In this document: in pieces, positions 1 through 7,192 of the stretch
How positions within the stretch are numbered: position 1 is the first letter of the stretch
How the letters are laid out: the number at the start of each line of letters is the position of its first letter
Virus record (IMG/VR): IMGVR_UViG_3300037245_002917
Location: 1 to 20,321 of that record
Length of the DNA stretch: 20,321 nucleotides
Origin: a virus
Direction: 5' to 3' (one strand)
Notes under the pieces: model-generated
The model's database searches: none
What the model saw: the letters and a program-made list of their open reading frames with translations, nothing else
What the model was told of the DNA's origin: nothing
Translations under genes and position numbers: made by a program

Positions 1-212
1 TATCTCACCCTCGGCTCAATCCCACCCTCTACCAGCTTACTACCGGCTATCGCGCATATCACGCCCCTCCCTGGTATCTCTACACTACCGGTATAACCAG
101 CCTGCGAAAGGCAAGTCCCCATCAGACAATCCAGCTTCATCTCCTTAAGCTGCTCATCAGTAGGCGCACTCTTAAACTCATCACCCAAAAACAAATACAA
201 AAATCCACTCAT
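1..212 (-). CDS. Hypothetical phage protein downstream of the tail chaperone (partial, 3' end outside window)
   Basis: An open frame starts with ATG at 212 and runs off the left edge, giving 70 residues beginning MSGFLYLFLGDEF. A GGAG motif lies 8-11 nt upstream of the ATG, just after an R1 repeat, which supports the start. I do not recognise the family. The visible part has a hydrophobic start, an acidic/lysine helix (TDEQLKEMKLD) and a Gly-rich segment. In lambda-type phages the slot after the tail tube and chaperone genes usually holds a second chaperone frame, a small tail protein or the tape measure. The position therefore suggests a tail-assembly role, but that is inference from gene order only. 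Confidence 0.6.
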   Translation of the reverse strand, partial: MSGFLYLFLGDEFKSAPTDEQLKEMKLDCLMGTCLSQAGYTGSVEIPGRGVICAIAGSKLVEGGIEPRVR

Positions 213-228
213 CGATCATCTCCATAAT

Positions 229-387
229 TGTCATCCCTGCGGAGGCAGGAATCCATCTTCTCTTCTATTAGGCTGTGGCCCTTGCCACTCATCCCCGGCT
301 CGATCGGGGATCCATCTTCTCTTCTATCTGGCTGTGGCCCTTGCCACCTCTGTCATCCTCGCGCATGCGGGGATCCATCTTTCTTCT
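229..387. repeat. R1/R2 repeat cluster (three R1, two R2 copies)
   Basis: Three R1 hairpins (229-262, 289-322, 351-387) alternate with two R2 hairpins (270-288, 330-347). R1 reads TGTCAT, a variable stem-loop, then ATCCATCTTCT. The stems differ: CCTGC/GCAGG, CCCCG/CGGGG and CTCGC/GCGGG. R2 is GTGGC-CCTT-GCCAC. The cluster fills the gap between the two leftmost genes, and its right end overlaps the 3' end of the 353-568 gene. Confidence 0.9.
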
Positions 388-568
388 CTTTCCCAGCCAC
401 CCATTCCTCAAACTCATCCCTCGCCGCTTTGAGTTTATCATATTCCACCCGATCACCCGGCAGCGTCAGCAATCTCATCCGATTCCTGATCACCCCAGCC
501 GCCCTGGGATCATCCGCCCGCAATTCCAATGTAAACGTCGGCACCTGTTTTTTTTCATCTTTCGCCAT
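353..568 (-). CDS. Small phage protein, candidate tail assembly chaperone
   Basis: A 71-residue acidic/basic protein beginning MAKDEKKQVPTFTLELRADD. I chose the ATG at 568 because AGGAGA lies about 7 nt upstream; the longer frame from 592 has no such site. It directly follows the tail tube gene, the slot of gpG-like tail assembly chaperones in lambda-like phages. The short, charged sequence fits that role, but there is no diagnostic motif. I saw no slippery sequence for the usual gpG-gpGT frameshift. The last residues (KKDGSPHARG) are encoded by an R1 repeat, so the original stop was probably lost or moved. Confidence 0.6.
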   Translation of the reverse strand: MAKDEKKQVPTFTLELRADDPRAAGVIRNRMRLLTLPGDRVEYDKLKAARDEFEEWVAGKEKKDGSPHARG

Positions 569-586
569 AATTAAATCTCCTGTTAA

Positions 587-649
587 TGTCATCCCCGACT
601 ACGATCGGGGGATCCATCTTCTCTTCTATTAGGCTGTGGCCCTTGCCAC
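587..649. repeat. R1 + R2 repeat pair
   Basis: R1 at 587-624 has a CCCCGA...TCGGGG stem and ends GGATCCATCTTCTCTT. R2 at 631-649 is GTGGC-CCTT-GCCAC. The pair fills the whole gap between the tail tube stop (657) and the SD of the next gene. Confidence 0.9.
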
Positions 650-656
650 CTTCCAA

Positions 657-1562
657 TCACAACAAATCAGCCAGCACGTATGCCAACATCGAATTAGAAC
701 TATCCTTCGTCGGATGAATCTCGATCGACACCTGTTGCGGATCCCCAGTTGAAGTCTTCGCACAAATCATCCCCTGCGCCACCGTTATCTGCGGATGCAC
801 TGTCCCAGCCGCCCTGGATCCACCCTTTATCCCTTTCGCCAGTTGCACCAGCGTACTGCTGGCAATATCAACCCCTTCCTTATACGTATCGAACAAATCC
901 ACATCATTCGATACCACCGTAATAATCGGCTGGCTCACATCGATATATGCCTCCGTAAAATACACCGCCCCGGCCCCCGTCCCACCATCTTTTTCTTTTC
1001 TGACCGCAATCCCAAACGTAATCGATATCGACTGTATCCCTTCCACCAGCGTATTATTCAGCTTCACCGGCCCGGCCCAAAACACCTGATCGATCGCCGG
1101 TGTCCCGACCAGCGACTGGTTTGGCGTCGTCACCAACGGCGCATTTGTCCCATCGGATATAGCATACACCTCGAACTGAATCGATCCCGGCTGTTCGACC
1201 CCCACATTAAGCGACATCGGCACCACAATCCCCCTGTTAACCACCGCCTTTAGCGCACCTGTAGCGGACCGACTGCCAAGACTCTCAGCAAGCTGACAAT
1301 ACAATGTTACATTATCGGCCGTATCGATCGGATACCCCACCAACGGATCCGCCCCAATCGCCGTAAGCAGCGATTCGATCTCGAACGATTCCAGCCTCAC
1401 CATCGAATCGATCGAATTTACAAACCCAATCTTAGGATACTGCTGCCCATCCACTCTCGGCCGCTGAATATCAGCCCCGCTATCGAGCGACTGATCCGAC
1501 ATCCCATTAATCGGATTACTGTTCAGATCCACCATCCATATAAAATAACTTTTATGTGGCAT
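657..1562 (-). CDS. Putative tail tube (major tail) protein
   Basis: A 301-residue protein starting at ATG 1562 with GGAGATGG about 8 nt upstream. It is rich in beta-branched residues and Gly/Asp turns, with no signal peptide or membrane segment. That composition suits a beta-rich virion protein. It sits after the head-tail connector and tail terminator genes and before the short candidate chaperone, which is the place of gpV-type tail tube proteins. About 300 residues is long for a bare tube protein, so an added decoration-type domain is possible. The assignment rests on order, size and composition, not on a recognised motif. A fibre or baseplate protein is less likely at this position. Confidence 0.55.
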   Translation of the reverse strand: MPHKSYFIWMVDLNSNPINGMSDQSLDSGADIQRPRVDGQQYPKIGFVNSIDSMVRLESFEIESLLTAIGADPLVGYPIDTADNVTLYCQLAESLGSRSATGALKAVVNRGIVVPMSLNVGVEQPGSIQFEVYAISDGTNAPLVTTPNQSLVGTPAIDQVFWAGPVKLNNTLVEGIQSISITFGIAVRKEKDGGTGAGAVYFTEAYIDVSQPIITVVSNDVDLFDTYKEGVDIASSTLVQLAKGIKGGSRAAGTVHPQITVAQGMICAKTSTGDPQQVSIEIHPTKDSSNSMLAYVLADLL

Positions 1563-1598
1563 TGTTCCATCTCCAAATATTTGTTATTATCTTTTTCA

Positions 1599-2057
1599 TC
1601 AATTCCAGCCTACCTCGTACGTGACCTGCATCAATCTTTTATCTTCCTTTTCCTCTCTATCGATCTCCGGAAAGCCCGGCCCACCGATAAGCGATATTCT
1701 GCTTATCGCCAGGTACCCCGGCCGCCCCGAAAATTCCTTTATCTCCTCCATAATCTGTCCAACAAAACCATCGAACTCATCCAATGCAACACTATCATCT
1801 TTTTCATCTGTCTCCCAATCAAACCACAATCTAACGCTCCCCATTGGCCAATATGATCCGCTCCCCCCCTGTCCGATCCTTTCATCCTCATAATTATCAC
1901 TAAGCTCTATCAGCGACAACGGCCTACTGGCATCATCTGGCACATCGGTCGTATAGATATATTCCTCCGCCTCGGTAGCATTGGCCGCCCCCACCCACTC
2001 CTGAAACTTAGCGGATCCGGCAACACTATTTTTCAAAAAACCCATCGTCTCTATCAT
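1599..2057 (-). CDS. Putative tail terminator / tail completion protein
   Basis: A 152-residue protein whose ATG (2057) overlaps the stop of the upstream gene by four bases (ATGA), implying translational coupling. It has an alpha/beta pattern: an N-terminal helix region (FLKNSVAGSAKFQEWVG), a central strand (GSVRLWFDWETD), a helix (FDGFVGQIMEEIKEF) and a final strand (RLMQVTYEVGWN). That layout and size match the gpU/gpZ-like tail terminator and completion proteins that sit just before the tail tube gene. No catalytic motif is present or expected. Confidence comes mainly from gene order. Confidence 0.5.
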   Translation of the reverse strand: MIETMGFLKNSVAGSAKFQEWVGAANATEAEEYIYTTDVPDDASRPLSLIELSDNYEDERIGQGGSGSYWPMGSVRLWFDWETDEKDDSVALDEFDGFVGQIMEEIKEFSGRPGYLAISRISLIGGPGFPEIDREEKEDKRLMQVTYEVGWN

Positions 2058-2425
2058 GCTTTATCCCTGTACAATTCCGATCCCACCCGCTTAGTCTGTT
2101 CTGTAAGCGTCCACTCCGCCCTCCAGAAGGCCCCTTCCGTCCTGTGATTATCCAGCGTATATTTCTTACCTCCGCTTTTTATCGTATCCTTATAATCTTT
2201 CGGATCCGGCAAATCACTTTTAGCCACCATCCACGTTTTCCTATGATCAATCAGATGCCCATCACCAGCCAGCCGCCCGGCCCCATCGATCTCCGCAACA
2301 ATAACCGTGATTTCCGTAGGCTCCCCACCAAACGGCGTAAGCGTAACCGTCTGAGGATCACCCAGCTCATCCTGTAACATTGGCACATCAAGTTTCGCGA
2401 TCTCTCTAATTTTACTTTCCACCAT
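2054..2425 (-). CDS. Putative head-tail joining protein (FII-like slot)
   Basis: A 123-residue protein beginning MVESKIREIAKLD. I chose ATG 2425 because GGTGG lies 4-8 nt upstream; the frame to 2443 runs into an R1 repeat. The central segment (TVTLTPFGGEPTEITVIVAEID) reads as a small beta sheet, followed by a charged region (DLPDPKDYKDTIKSGGKKYT) and a final strand. Proteins of this size and pattern in lambda- and Mu-like phages form the connector ring where the tail docks, and the short beta-barrel FII-like family fits best. It is coupled to the next gene by an ATGA overlap. Confidence 0.5.
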   Translation of the reverse strand: MVESKIREIAKLDVPMLQDELGDPQTVTLTPFGGEPTEITVIVAEIDGAGRLAGDGHLIDHRKTWMVAKSDLPDPKDYKDTIKSGGKKYTLDNHRTEGAFWRAEWTLTEQTKRVGSELYRDKA

Positions 2426-2435
2426 CTTTCCACCA

Positions 2436-2625
2436 ATTGTCATCCCCGCGCAAGCGGGGATCCATCTTCTCTGTCATTCCTGCGGAGGCAGGAATCCATC
2501 TTCTCTTCTATTAGGCTGTGGCCCTTGCCACTCATCCCCGGCCCGATCGGGGATCCATCTTCTATTTCCCGCCGGCCCTTGCCGGCTCTGTCATCCCCGG
2601 CTCGACCGGGGATCCACTTCTCTCT
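2436..2625. repeat. Dense R1/R2 cluster (four R1, two R2)
   Basis: R1 copies at 2436-2470, 2472-2508, 2531-2563 and 2589-2625 have four different stems. Two R2-type hairpins lie between them: 2512-2531 (GTGGC-CCTT-GCCAC) and 2571-2586 (GCCGG...CCGGC around CCCTT). The cluster occupies nearly all of the gap between the XhlA-like gene and the connector gene. Open frames here, such as 2440-2631 on the minus strand, are products of the repeats. Confidence 0.92.
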
Positions 2626-2824
2626 ATTCACCGCCTTTTACCATAAAAGTAATTGCAATCCCCGCAAAACCAGTCAGCAGCGCGATCAGCAAACTAGCCC
2701 AATGCGGCAACCGGTTGCGTAAATGCTTAACAGCATTCCACAGGTCCCTATCCGATTCTTCCAGCTTCTCGATTTTCACACCATGTTCTGTCACTTTATT
2801 ATGCCAATCACTCTCAGGCGCCAT
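2624..2824 (-). CDS. XhlA/holin-like small membrane protein
   Basis: A 66-residue protein beginning MAPESDWHNKVTEHG. The first ~40 residues are a charged amphipathic helix with a heptad feel (GVKIEKLEESDRDLWNAVKHL). One clear transmembrane segment follows (ASLLIALLTGFAGIAITFMV), then a short KGGE tail. This is the plan of the XhlA (PBSX) haemolysin/holin-accessory family and related small phage membrane proteins. Its ATG overlaps the stop of the fibre-like gene in a TAATG junction, so the two are translationally coupled. It may anchor a partner or aid lysis. The family call is by architecture, not by a unique motif. Confidence 0.6.
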   Translation of the reverse strand: MAPESDWHNKVTEHGVKIEKLEESDRDLWNAVKHLRNRLPHWASLLIALLTGFAGIAITFMVKGGE

Positions 2825-4104
2825 TACCCACCTCCGGTAAGTACTACATACAACCAGCAAGTTTCGGTTGTAAACGTGATGTTATTCCCAGGTGATGTTC
2901 TTCGTACCCACAGTTCTATCGTATCCCCCACCTCGCAGAGTATCGTCCCGTCCCCCGGCACAGTCACATCCTTTTGGGTGGTCGGGTTAGTGAATTTCGA
3001 TGCGGTATTGGTAAACATAGTAGTATTATTATTCTTCGACGCCAGAAACTCCCAATCATGCGCCACCGCCGTGCCATGCCCGCTCCACCGCCACCTGCAT
3101 CCATACCGCCCTTCCTTCTTAATCTCGATATGATCATCGACATGGTTCGGGTCCACCACGTTAGATGGCCCATTCACGGTAAACGCCATTATCTGATCCC
3201 AGTCCCCTTGCGCCACTGAGGTAAGTGTTATCCCGCCGTTATACCCCGATATCTCCCCTTCGATCAGCCCGCCCGGACTTCCACTAAAGCAAAGCGTCCC
3301 TGCGACCATTTCAATATCTCCGGCAATGTTCATATCCGCATTAAACGTTATCTTATCAGTATATCCCTCAAATTTTGCCAGAAAACCGTCAACCGTATCG
3401 TTTTTGAATATGATGTCAAAATTACTATGCGTCTGATAAATCCGCCCGCCAATTTCCATTCTGTTCGGATCAATTGTCATATAATCCCAAAGATCGTCCT
3501 CTGACTGAATCTCTATGGCATTGCTCGTTAGGTTCAGTTCTCCATCGCTATGAGACCTGACCTTTACCACAACGGCGGAAATATCGATAGGAGATTCCTG
3601 CGAATATAAACTCAATTCCTCCGGTGAAGATGCCCCATACTCAATCCGTGCAAAAGTCTCCAGCTCCGAATAAAAGTCAATCTTTCTGGTATAGACCGTA
3701 TCGGCCTCCATTGTACCGGTTATCTCCGCTGAACCGTCTATATCCAAATCGCTCTTAATAAACAAATTACCCCACGCATCGATTATTAGATCACCGGCGA
3801 TATCTTTAATTTGAGAAGCCTCCATGCCGATAAAGTTGATCGCATGCCCTGTATCCATATTAAGATCACCGCATAAGTTTATATTCCCCGTAGAACTAAG
3901 GGTTGGAACTCTCACCAGATGATTATATATAACCTGTGCTCCGGTGGTAAAATAGAAGTTCCCCCCATCCGATTCGATCCCAGCGATCGGCATTATCTGA
4001 TTCTGATATCGACCGCTCAAATCCTGCGGCGCCGCCGTCGATGCACATCCCCACCCCATCCCAACAATAATCAACATTACAATAAGCGCATTTATAGCTT
4101 TCAT
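2824..4104 (-). CDS. Exported fibre-like protein with C-terminal C1q/TNF-like head
   Basis: A 426-residue protein from ATG 4104. Residues 1-19 (MKAINALIVMLIIVGMGWGC) look like a signal peptide ending in a possible lipobox Cys, although Trp at -2 is unusual. The middle is made of short beta-rich segments with repeated Gly-Asp-Leu/Ile turns (NINLCGDLNMD, DIAGDLIIDAWGN, ITFNADMNIAGDIEM), resembling a fibre shaft. The last ~90 residues (GRYGCRWRWSGHG ... GDTIELWVRR ... TCWLYVVLTGGG) resemble a C1q/TNF jelly-roll head. I rejected the longer frame to 4221 because it crosses the terminator and promoter. The gene lies between capsid and connector genes with its own promoter. It could be a lysogenic-conversion surface protein or a virion decoration fibre. 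Confidence 0.7.
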   Translation of the reverse strand: MKAINALIVMLIIVGMGWGCASTAAPQDLSGRYQNQIMPIAGIESDGGNFYFTTGAQVIYNHLVRVPTLSSTGNINLCGDLNMDTGHAINFIGMEASQIKDIAGDLIIDAWGNLFIKSDLDIDGSAEITGTMEADTVYTRKIDFYSELETFARIEYGASSPEELSLYSQESPIDISAVVVKVRSHSDGELNLTSNAIEIQSEDDLWDYMTIDPNRMEIGGRIYQTHSNFDIIFKNDTVDGFLAKFEGYTDKITFNADMNIAGDIEMVAGTLCFSGSPGGLIEGEISGYNGGITLTSVAQGDWDQIMAFTVNGPSNVVDPNHVDDHIEIKKEGRYGCRWRWSGHGTAVAHDWEFLASKNNNTTMFTNTASKFTNPTTQKDVTVPGDGTILCEVGDTIELWVRRTSPGNNITFTTETCWLYVVLTGGG

Positions 4105-4120
4105 AATATTTTGTCTCACA

Positions 4121-4148
4121 AATATATAGAAGCCAGACTTGTTGTCAA
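4121..4148 (-). promoter_or_regulatory. Sigma70-like promoter for the fibre-like gene
   Basis: On the minus strand a perfect TTGACA (-35; 4143-4148) is followed after 16 nt by TATATT (-10; 4121-4126). Transcription would start near 4114, giving a leader of only ~10 nt before ATG 4104; there is no strong SD there. It lies just downstream of the capsid terminator, so the fibre-like gene has its own start signal. Confidence 0.6.
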
Positions 4149-4185
4149 TCATTGTTGCACCGCAGGTTGCAGACCATCGTTGTAA

Positions 4186-4216
4186 TAAAAGAAAACCGCC
4201 CGCCGTTGCGGGCGGC
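4186..4216 (-). terminator. Intrinsic terminator after the major capsid gene
   Basis: Read on the minus strand, CCGCCCGC-AACG-GCGGGCGG is a perfect 8-bp GC stem (4208-4215 with 4196-4203) and 4-nt loop, followed by TTTTC TTTTATT. It begins 34 nt after the capsid stop codon. It separates the head operon from the promoter-driven fibre/XhlA unit. Confidence 0.85.
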
Positions 4217-4249
4217 AACATTCAAGATATTGATCAAATACCGCCACGC

Positions 4250-5203
4250 TCACGTAGTGATATTATTGAACAAATAAGCCGTCGCAACATTAATCAATTC
4301 CTCATCGGTATATTGACGGGCTCGAATAACATTACCGCGAGTCCTGTCTTCACGATACGATTCCATCACAACGGCAACCGGGCTATCTTCGTCCCACCGG
4401 AACGTCCTGCCGATACACGGCATTTTAATATTATTCTCTGAATTGGTCACGCACAGCATCGCATATTCATTATCCCACAACCGCGCCATACTGGCAGTCT
4501 GTCCCTTTTTGGCCGTATTATACAGGCCCCTACCGATAAGCACCCGATCCACACCGAACGCCTCTGCAAGAAGCATAGCGCTCAGCTCACCCTTGACAAC
4601 CTCCGGATACGTGTATTTGATCCGGTCGATAATCTGAGCATTCAGTCCCAGATCAAGAAAAGTGCTCCTACTGATAACAAGCGTATTAGGTTCGATCCCA
4701 ACCGCCTCTTCGATCGCCAGCTTCCCGGTATTCACATCTTTTATCGGAACTGCATTGGTGGCATCGTCCCATTCGTGGGTAACTCCATGAGCGGTAAAAT
4801 TGGAGGCATTGAAAATCATATCGGCAACACGCTTTTCCTGCCGACGTTTAACAACTCCCAGTGCAACTTCCGCGGCCATAGTCTCCACATCGAAATAATG
4901 GCTATACAGTTTCACCTCAACATCGTCGATCGGCTCTTCGTAACCGTTCTCTTCACAAGCATAATTATCCATCTCGAACTCGAAATCATCGCGTGTATAA
5001 GCCCCTCTGGGCTTTCTCTTTGTCTCCGGTATATTCGCCAGCGCCTCCGCTGGTATCACAGGATATTGCCCCGTTTGTCTCCCAACCGGAAACTCTGGCA
5101 ATACCTCCATACCGATAAAAGTATTCTGATCGTCGAAAAACTCCAAGGCCACTTCCGCCAGGTCCGGCCTTCCTATCGTTGTTCCACTCGCTGGTCTAGG
5201 CAT
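4250..5203 (-). CDS. Major capsid protein
   Basis: A 317-residue protein from ATG 5203 (AAGGAG about 9 nt upstream). Features typical of HK97-fold major capsid proteins are present. The N-terminal arm has FIGMEVLPEFPVGRQTGQYPV. An E-loop-like stretch reads KRKPRGAYTRDDFEFEMDNYACEENG. A helical segment follows (VETMAAEVALGVVKRRQEKRVADMIF). The C-terminal axial domain has IGRTFRWDEDSPVAVV and the ending TDEELINVATAYLFNNI. It follows protease/scaffold and decoration genes exactly as in lambda (C-Nu3-D-E). It has a short leader with a long hairpin upstream and a strong terminator downstream. I cannot tell whether it belongs to the lambda gpE family or a neighbouring family. Confidence 0.85.
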   Translation of the reverse strand: MPRPASGTTIGRPDLAEVALEFFDDQNTFIGMEVLPEFPVGRQTGQYPVIPAEALANIPETKRKPRGAYTRDDFEFEMDNYACEENGYEEPIDDVEVKLYSHYFDVETMAAEVALGVVKRRQEKRVADMIFNASNFTAHGVTHEWDDATNAVPIKDVNTGKLAIEEAVGIEPNTLVISRSTFLDLGLNAQIIDRIKYTYPEVVKGELSAMLLAEAFGVDRVLIGRGLYNTAKKGQTASMARLWDNEYAMLCVTNSENNIKMPCIGRTFRWDEDSPVAVVMESYREDRTRGNVIRARQYTDEELINVATAYLFNNITT

Positions 5204-5239
5204 CGTATCATCTCCTTATTCTTGTTTCCATCGGGCAAC

Positions 5240-5289
5240 AAAAAAAGCGCCCGTTCGGAAGGTTCAGGCTCCCAAACAGCCGCCTTTTT
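5240..5289 (-). terminator. Long hairpin with T-tract between decoration and capsid genes
   Basis: On the minus strand AAAAAGGCG (5281-5289) can pair with CGCTTTTTT (5241-5249) with one G-T wobble. It continues inward with CTGTT/AACGG and GGGAG/CTTCC, and ends in seven Ts (5240-5246). It looks like a terminator or attenuator ahead of the capsid gene. It could instead be a stabilising 5' hairpin for capsid mRNA, since I see no promoter between it and the capsid start. Confidence 0.5.
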
Positions 5290-5354
5290 GTTCTTACCTC
5301 ATCTTCGAGATGGCCTATCTCTCGGATGAACCCGTTAATTATTTTTTCGGCGTT

Positions 5355-6059
5355 CTATTCCGCCGCCCACACACCCTTTTCCTCTTCCACAAGGTAACCA
5401 TCAGTACCCTCTGCCCGAAGATGGATATAATCACCCAGCTTGGCAGTAGTCTTCGTATTGATCCGGTCTTTATCATCCACACCCGCCAGATCGGCACCCA
5501 TGATCTTATCAGCAGCGTTAGGACTAACATTCACCGCAACAGCCGCATTTGCCCCGCCATTCATAACGACAAAATCCAACCCGGCCGCAGTCGCAGGCAA
5601 TGTAACCACCTTGGCATCGACAGTAACATACATCACCTTACCGACATCCTGAATATCGAGCGTCTTATTATCGGCAACAGCCTCGAACGTCTTGCCTACG
5701 AAACTCGCCGGCCATCCCGATGAATCGATCCACACAGCCTCGATCAGATCACCATCGGCAGTAGCCGCCTCCACCGCCTGATATATCGGATTACCGTTTG
5801 GCACAGCATCTACCTTCCCATCGGCAGCAGGGTACAGCAGCGACCCACCCAAAAACGCACCGGCCGCCGTCACCTCAAAACTGCCCGGATCACTCTTCGA
5901 ACGAACCGACACACCTTCACCGTTTCCGACCCCATATTCGGTAACCCCGATAAAATCCCCATCGTCCGAATACTCTATCGTACTCCCGACAATCTTCACC
6001 CGTCTCCTCTTGGCAATCGCCTCCCCCGTTGTATAAGTCTTTTTACCTTCGATAAACAT
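5355..6059 (-). CDS. Capsid decoration/cement protein (DUF2190-like N-terminus)
   Basis: A 234-residue protein from ATG 6059 (GAGGTG 4 nt upstream). The first ~85 residues follow the DUF2190-type cement protein pattern: a GEAIAKRRRVKI strand, DGDFIGVTEYGVGNGEGVSVR, then VTAAGAFLGGSLLYPAADGKV. The C-terminal ~140 residues form an added beta-rich domain (ADNKTLDIQDVGKVMYVTVDAKVVTLPATAAGLDFVV ... GDYIHLRAEGTDGYLV) of the type found in phage virion and carbohydrate-binding modules. The position between protease/scaffold and capsid is that of lambda gpD. The extra domain makes it about twice the usual size and may be displayed on the capsid surface. Confidence 0.7.
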   Translation of the reverse strand: MFIEGKKTYTTGEAIAKRRRVKIVGSTIEYSDDGDFIGVTEYGVGNGEGVSVRSKSDPGSFEVTAAGAFLGGSLLYPAADGKVDAVPNGNPIYQAVEAATADGDLIEAVWIDSSGWPASFVGKTFEAVADNKTLDIQDVGKVMYVTVDAKVVTLPATAAGLDFVVMNGGANAAVAVNVSPNAADKIMGADLAGVDDKDRINTKTTAKLGDYIHLRAEGTDGYLVEEEKGVWAAE

Positions 6060-6118
6060 ATCACACCTCAAAAATTAGAGTTTATTTTTACCTTCGGCCA
6101 AATCACCAGCCGACAATC

Positions 6119-6619
6119 TTACAAATCATTCTCATCCACTTTGATATTCGCCCGTTTCATCGCCTTATGAAGCTCCGGATATTTAACCGAACATTCTCTA
6201 ATCGCCTTACCCCTTTTGCACTTATGCAATTTCGCATATTCATCCACCGCCTCATCGAAATTCGCCGGCCCTCCGGTCTGCTCGTTCTGATCAGGCTCCG
6301 TTTGCTCATCGGAAAATTCCTGATGTGCAGCCTGATCGTTATCGCCACCACCACCGGTTTCACCGCCATTTTCTTCGGCCTTCGCCAGCCTGTCCTTGAG
6401 CACCTTATTCTGCGCAACAGTCGCCTCTCCGACCGTAGCGCCCTTGCCAAACTGCTCGACCAGGAACCCGGGATCATCACTAAACAATCCCTTGAACTCT
6501 CCGAATCGCTTCTTCGCCTCTTCCTGACCTTTCGCAAAAGCCCCATCCACAATCGCTTTATGGATATCGGGATGATCCTTCGCAAAAGATTCAGCCGTCA
6601 TCTGAGTTGTATCAACCAT
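6119..6619 (-). CDS. Internal scaffold protein (Nu3-like nested start)
   Basis: Inside the protease gene an ATG at 6619 (MVDTTQMTAESFAKDHPD) is preceded by AAGGAGA with 6-nt spacing. This ribosome site is as good as any true gene start in the window. It would make a 166-residue protein equal to the C-terminal scaffold part. The same arrangement in lambda (C and Nu3) and related phages provides free scaffold in excess over the protease-scaffold fusion. I infer expression; only the site is seen. Confidence 0.65.
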   Translation of the reverse strand: MVDTTQMTAESFAKDHPDIHKAIVDGAFAKGQEEAKKRFGEFKGLFSDDPGFLVEQFGKGATVGEATVAQNKVLKDRLAKAEENGGETGGGGDNDQAAHQEFSDEQTEPDQNEQTGGPANFDEAVDEYAKLHKCKRGKAIRECSVKYPELHKAMKRANIKVDENDL

Positions 6620-7192
6620 GTCAGTCTCCTTGTCTTTATTTCCATTATGATTAAAAACTTTCGTTTCACATTTATTCAGAGCGCCAAACGTTACAACGCT
6701 CCCTTCCATCACACTCGTATTCGTTATCACCGCCCCCGGCCCTTCAAGCGTATGCCCATTCACCTCAACTTCTTCATTTTCCATAATATGCGTAATCTTG
6801 CTATTCGCCGGATCGAATCGCAACGACGCCTCGAACGGAAATCCATTCATTGCATCGGATCGTATCGATTGCGCATGTTCGTTCTCGAGTTGCCTACCCT
6901 CCATCACAAACTCACCATCGAACGTAGCCGCCGTACTAAATCCAACCCGCCTATCGGTTTCGTGATCATGCAATATCGGCACGCTTTTTTTCGCCAATCT
7001 CATCGACTTCAATTCGAACGCCAGATTTCCCCAAAACCAATGGGCAACAACACTACCATCATACAGCATCAACCGTATATTTTTCTTCTCCTCATCCCCC
7101 GCCTCGAACGCACACTCACCCCGCATATTGAATCTAAACGCATCGACCGGCACATCCACAAGTCTGGTATTTTGATCAAATCTATTCATCAT
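6119..7192 (-). CDS. Head maturation protease fused to scaffold domain
   Basis: A 357-residue protein. Three consecutive ATGs (7195, 7192, 7189) overlap the portal stop; GGGAG is best spaced for 7192. The first ~190 residues are a phage prohead protease of the S78/HK97-like clan. VPILHDHETDRRVGFS gives the His motif (His75, His77), GFPFEASLRF is the counterpart of the GFPWQAS serine motif, and ITNTSVMEGSVVTFGAL is the EiSfV..GA-type strand. The C-terminal ~170 residues are helical, charged and low-complexity (ENGGETGGGGDNDQ), as in scaffold domains, ending in a basic helix (LHKAMKRANIKVDENDL) likely to touch the capsid protein. The scaffold also has its own internal start, as in lambda C/Nu3. 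Confidence 0.85.
   Translation of the reverse strand: MMNRFDQNTRLVDVPVDAFRFNMRGECAFEAGDEEKKNIRLMLYDGSVVAHWFWGNLAFELKSMRLAKKSVPILHDHETDRRVGFSTAATFDGEFVMEGRQLENEHAQSIRSDAMNGFPFEASLRFDPANSKITHIMENEEVEVNGHTLEGPGAVITNTSVMEGSVVTFGALNKCETKVFNHNGNKDKETDMVDTTQMTAESFAKDHPDIHKAIVDGAFAKGQEEAKKRFGEFKGLFSDDPGFLVEQFGKGATVGEATVAQNKVLKDRLAKAEENGGETGGGGDNDQAAHQEFSDEQTEPDQNEQTGGPANFDEAVDEYAKLHKCKRGKAIRECSVKYPELHKAMKRANIKVDENDL

Noticed and set aside
2440-2631. 63-aa minus-strand ORF in the repeat cluster
   Set aside because: It is composed entirely of R1/R2 repeats (GSPIGPGM, DSCLRRNDR), with no SD and no protein-like composition.
4105-4221. N-terminal extension of the fibre-like protein to 4221
   Set aside because: It would be translated from the terminator hairpin and across the promoter, and would hide the signal peptide. 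ATG 4104 is the natural start.
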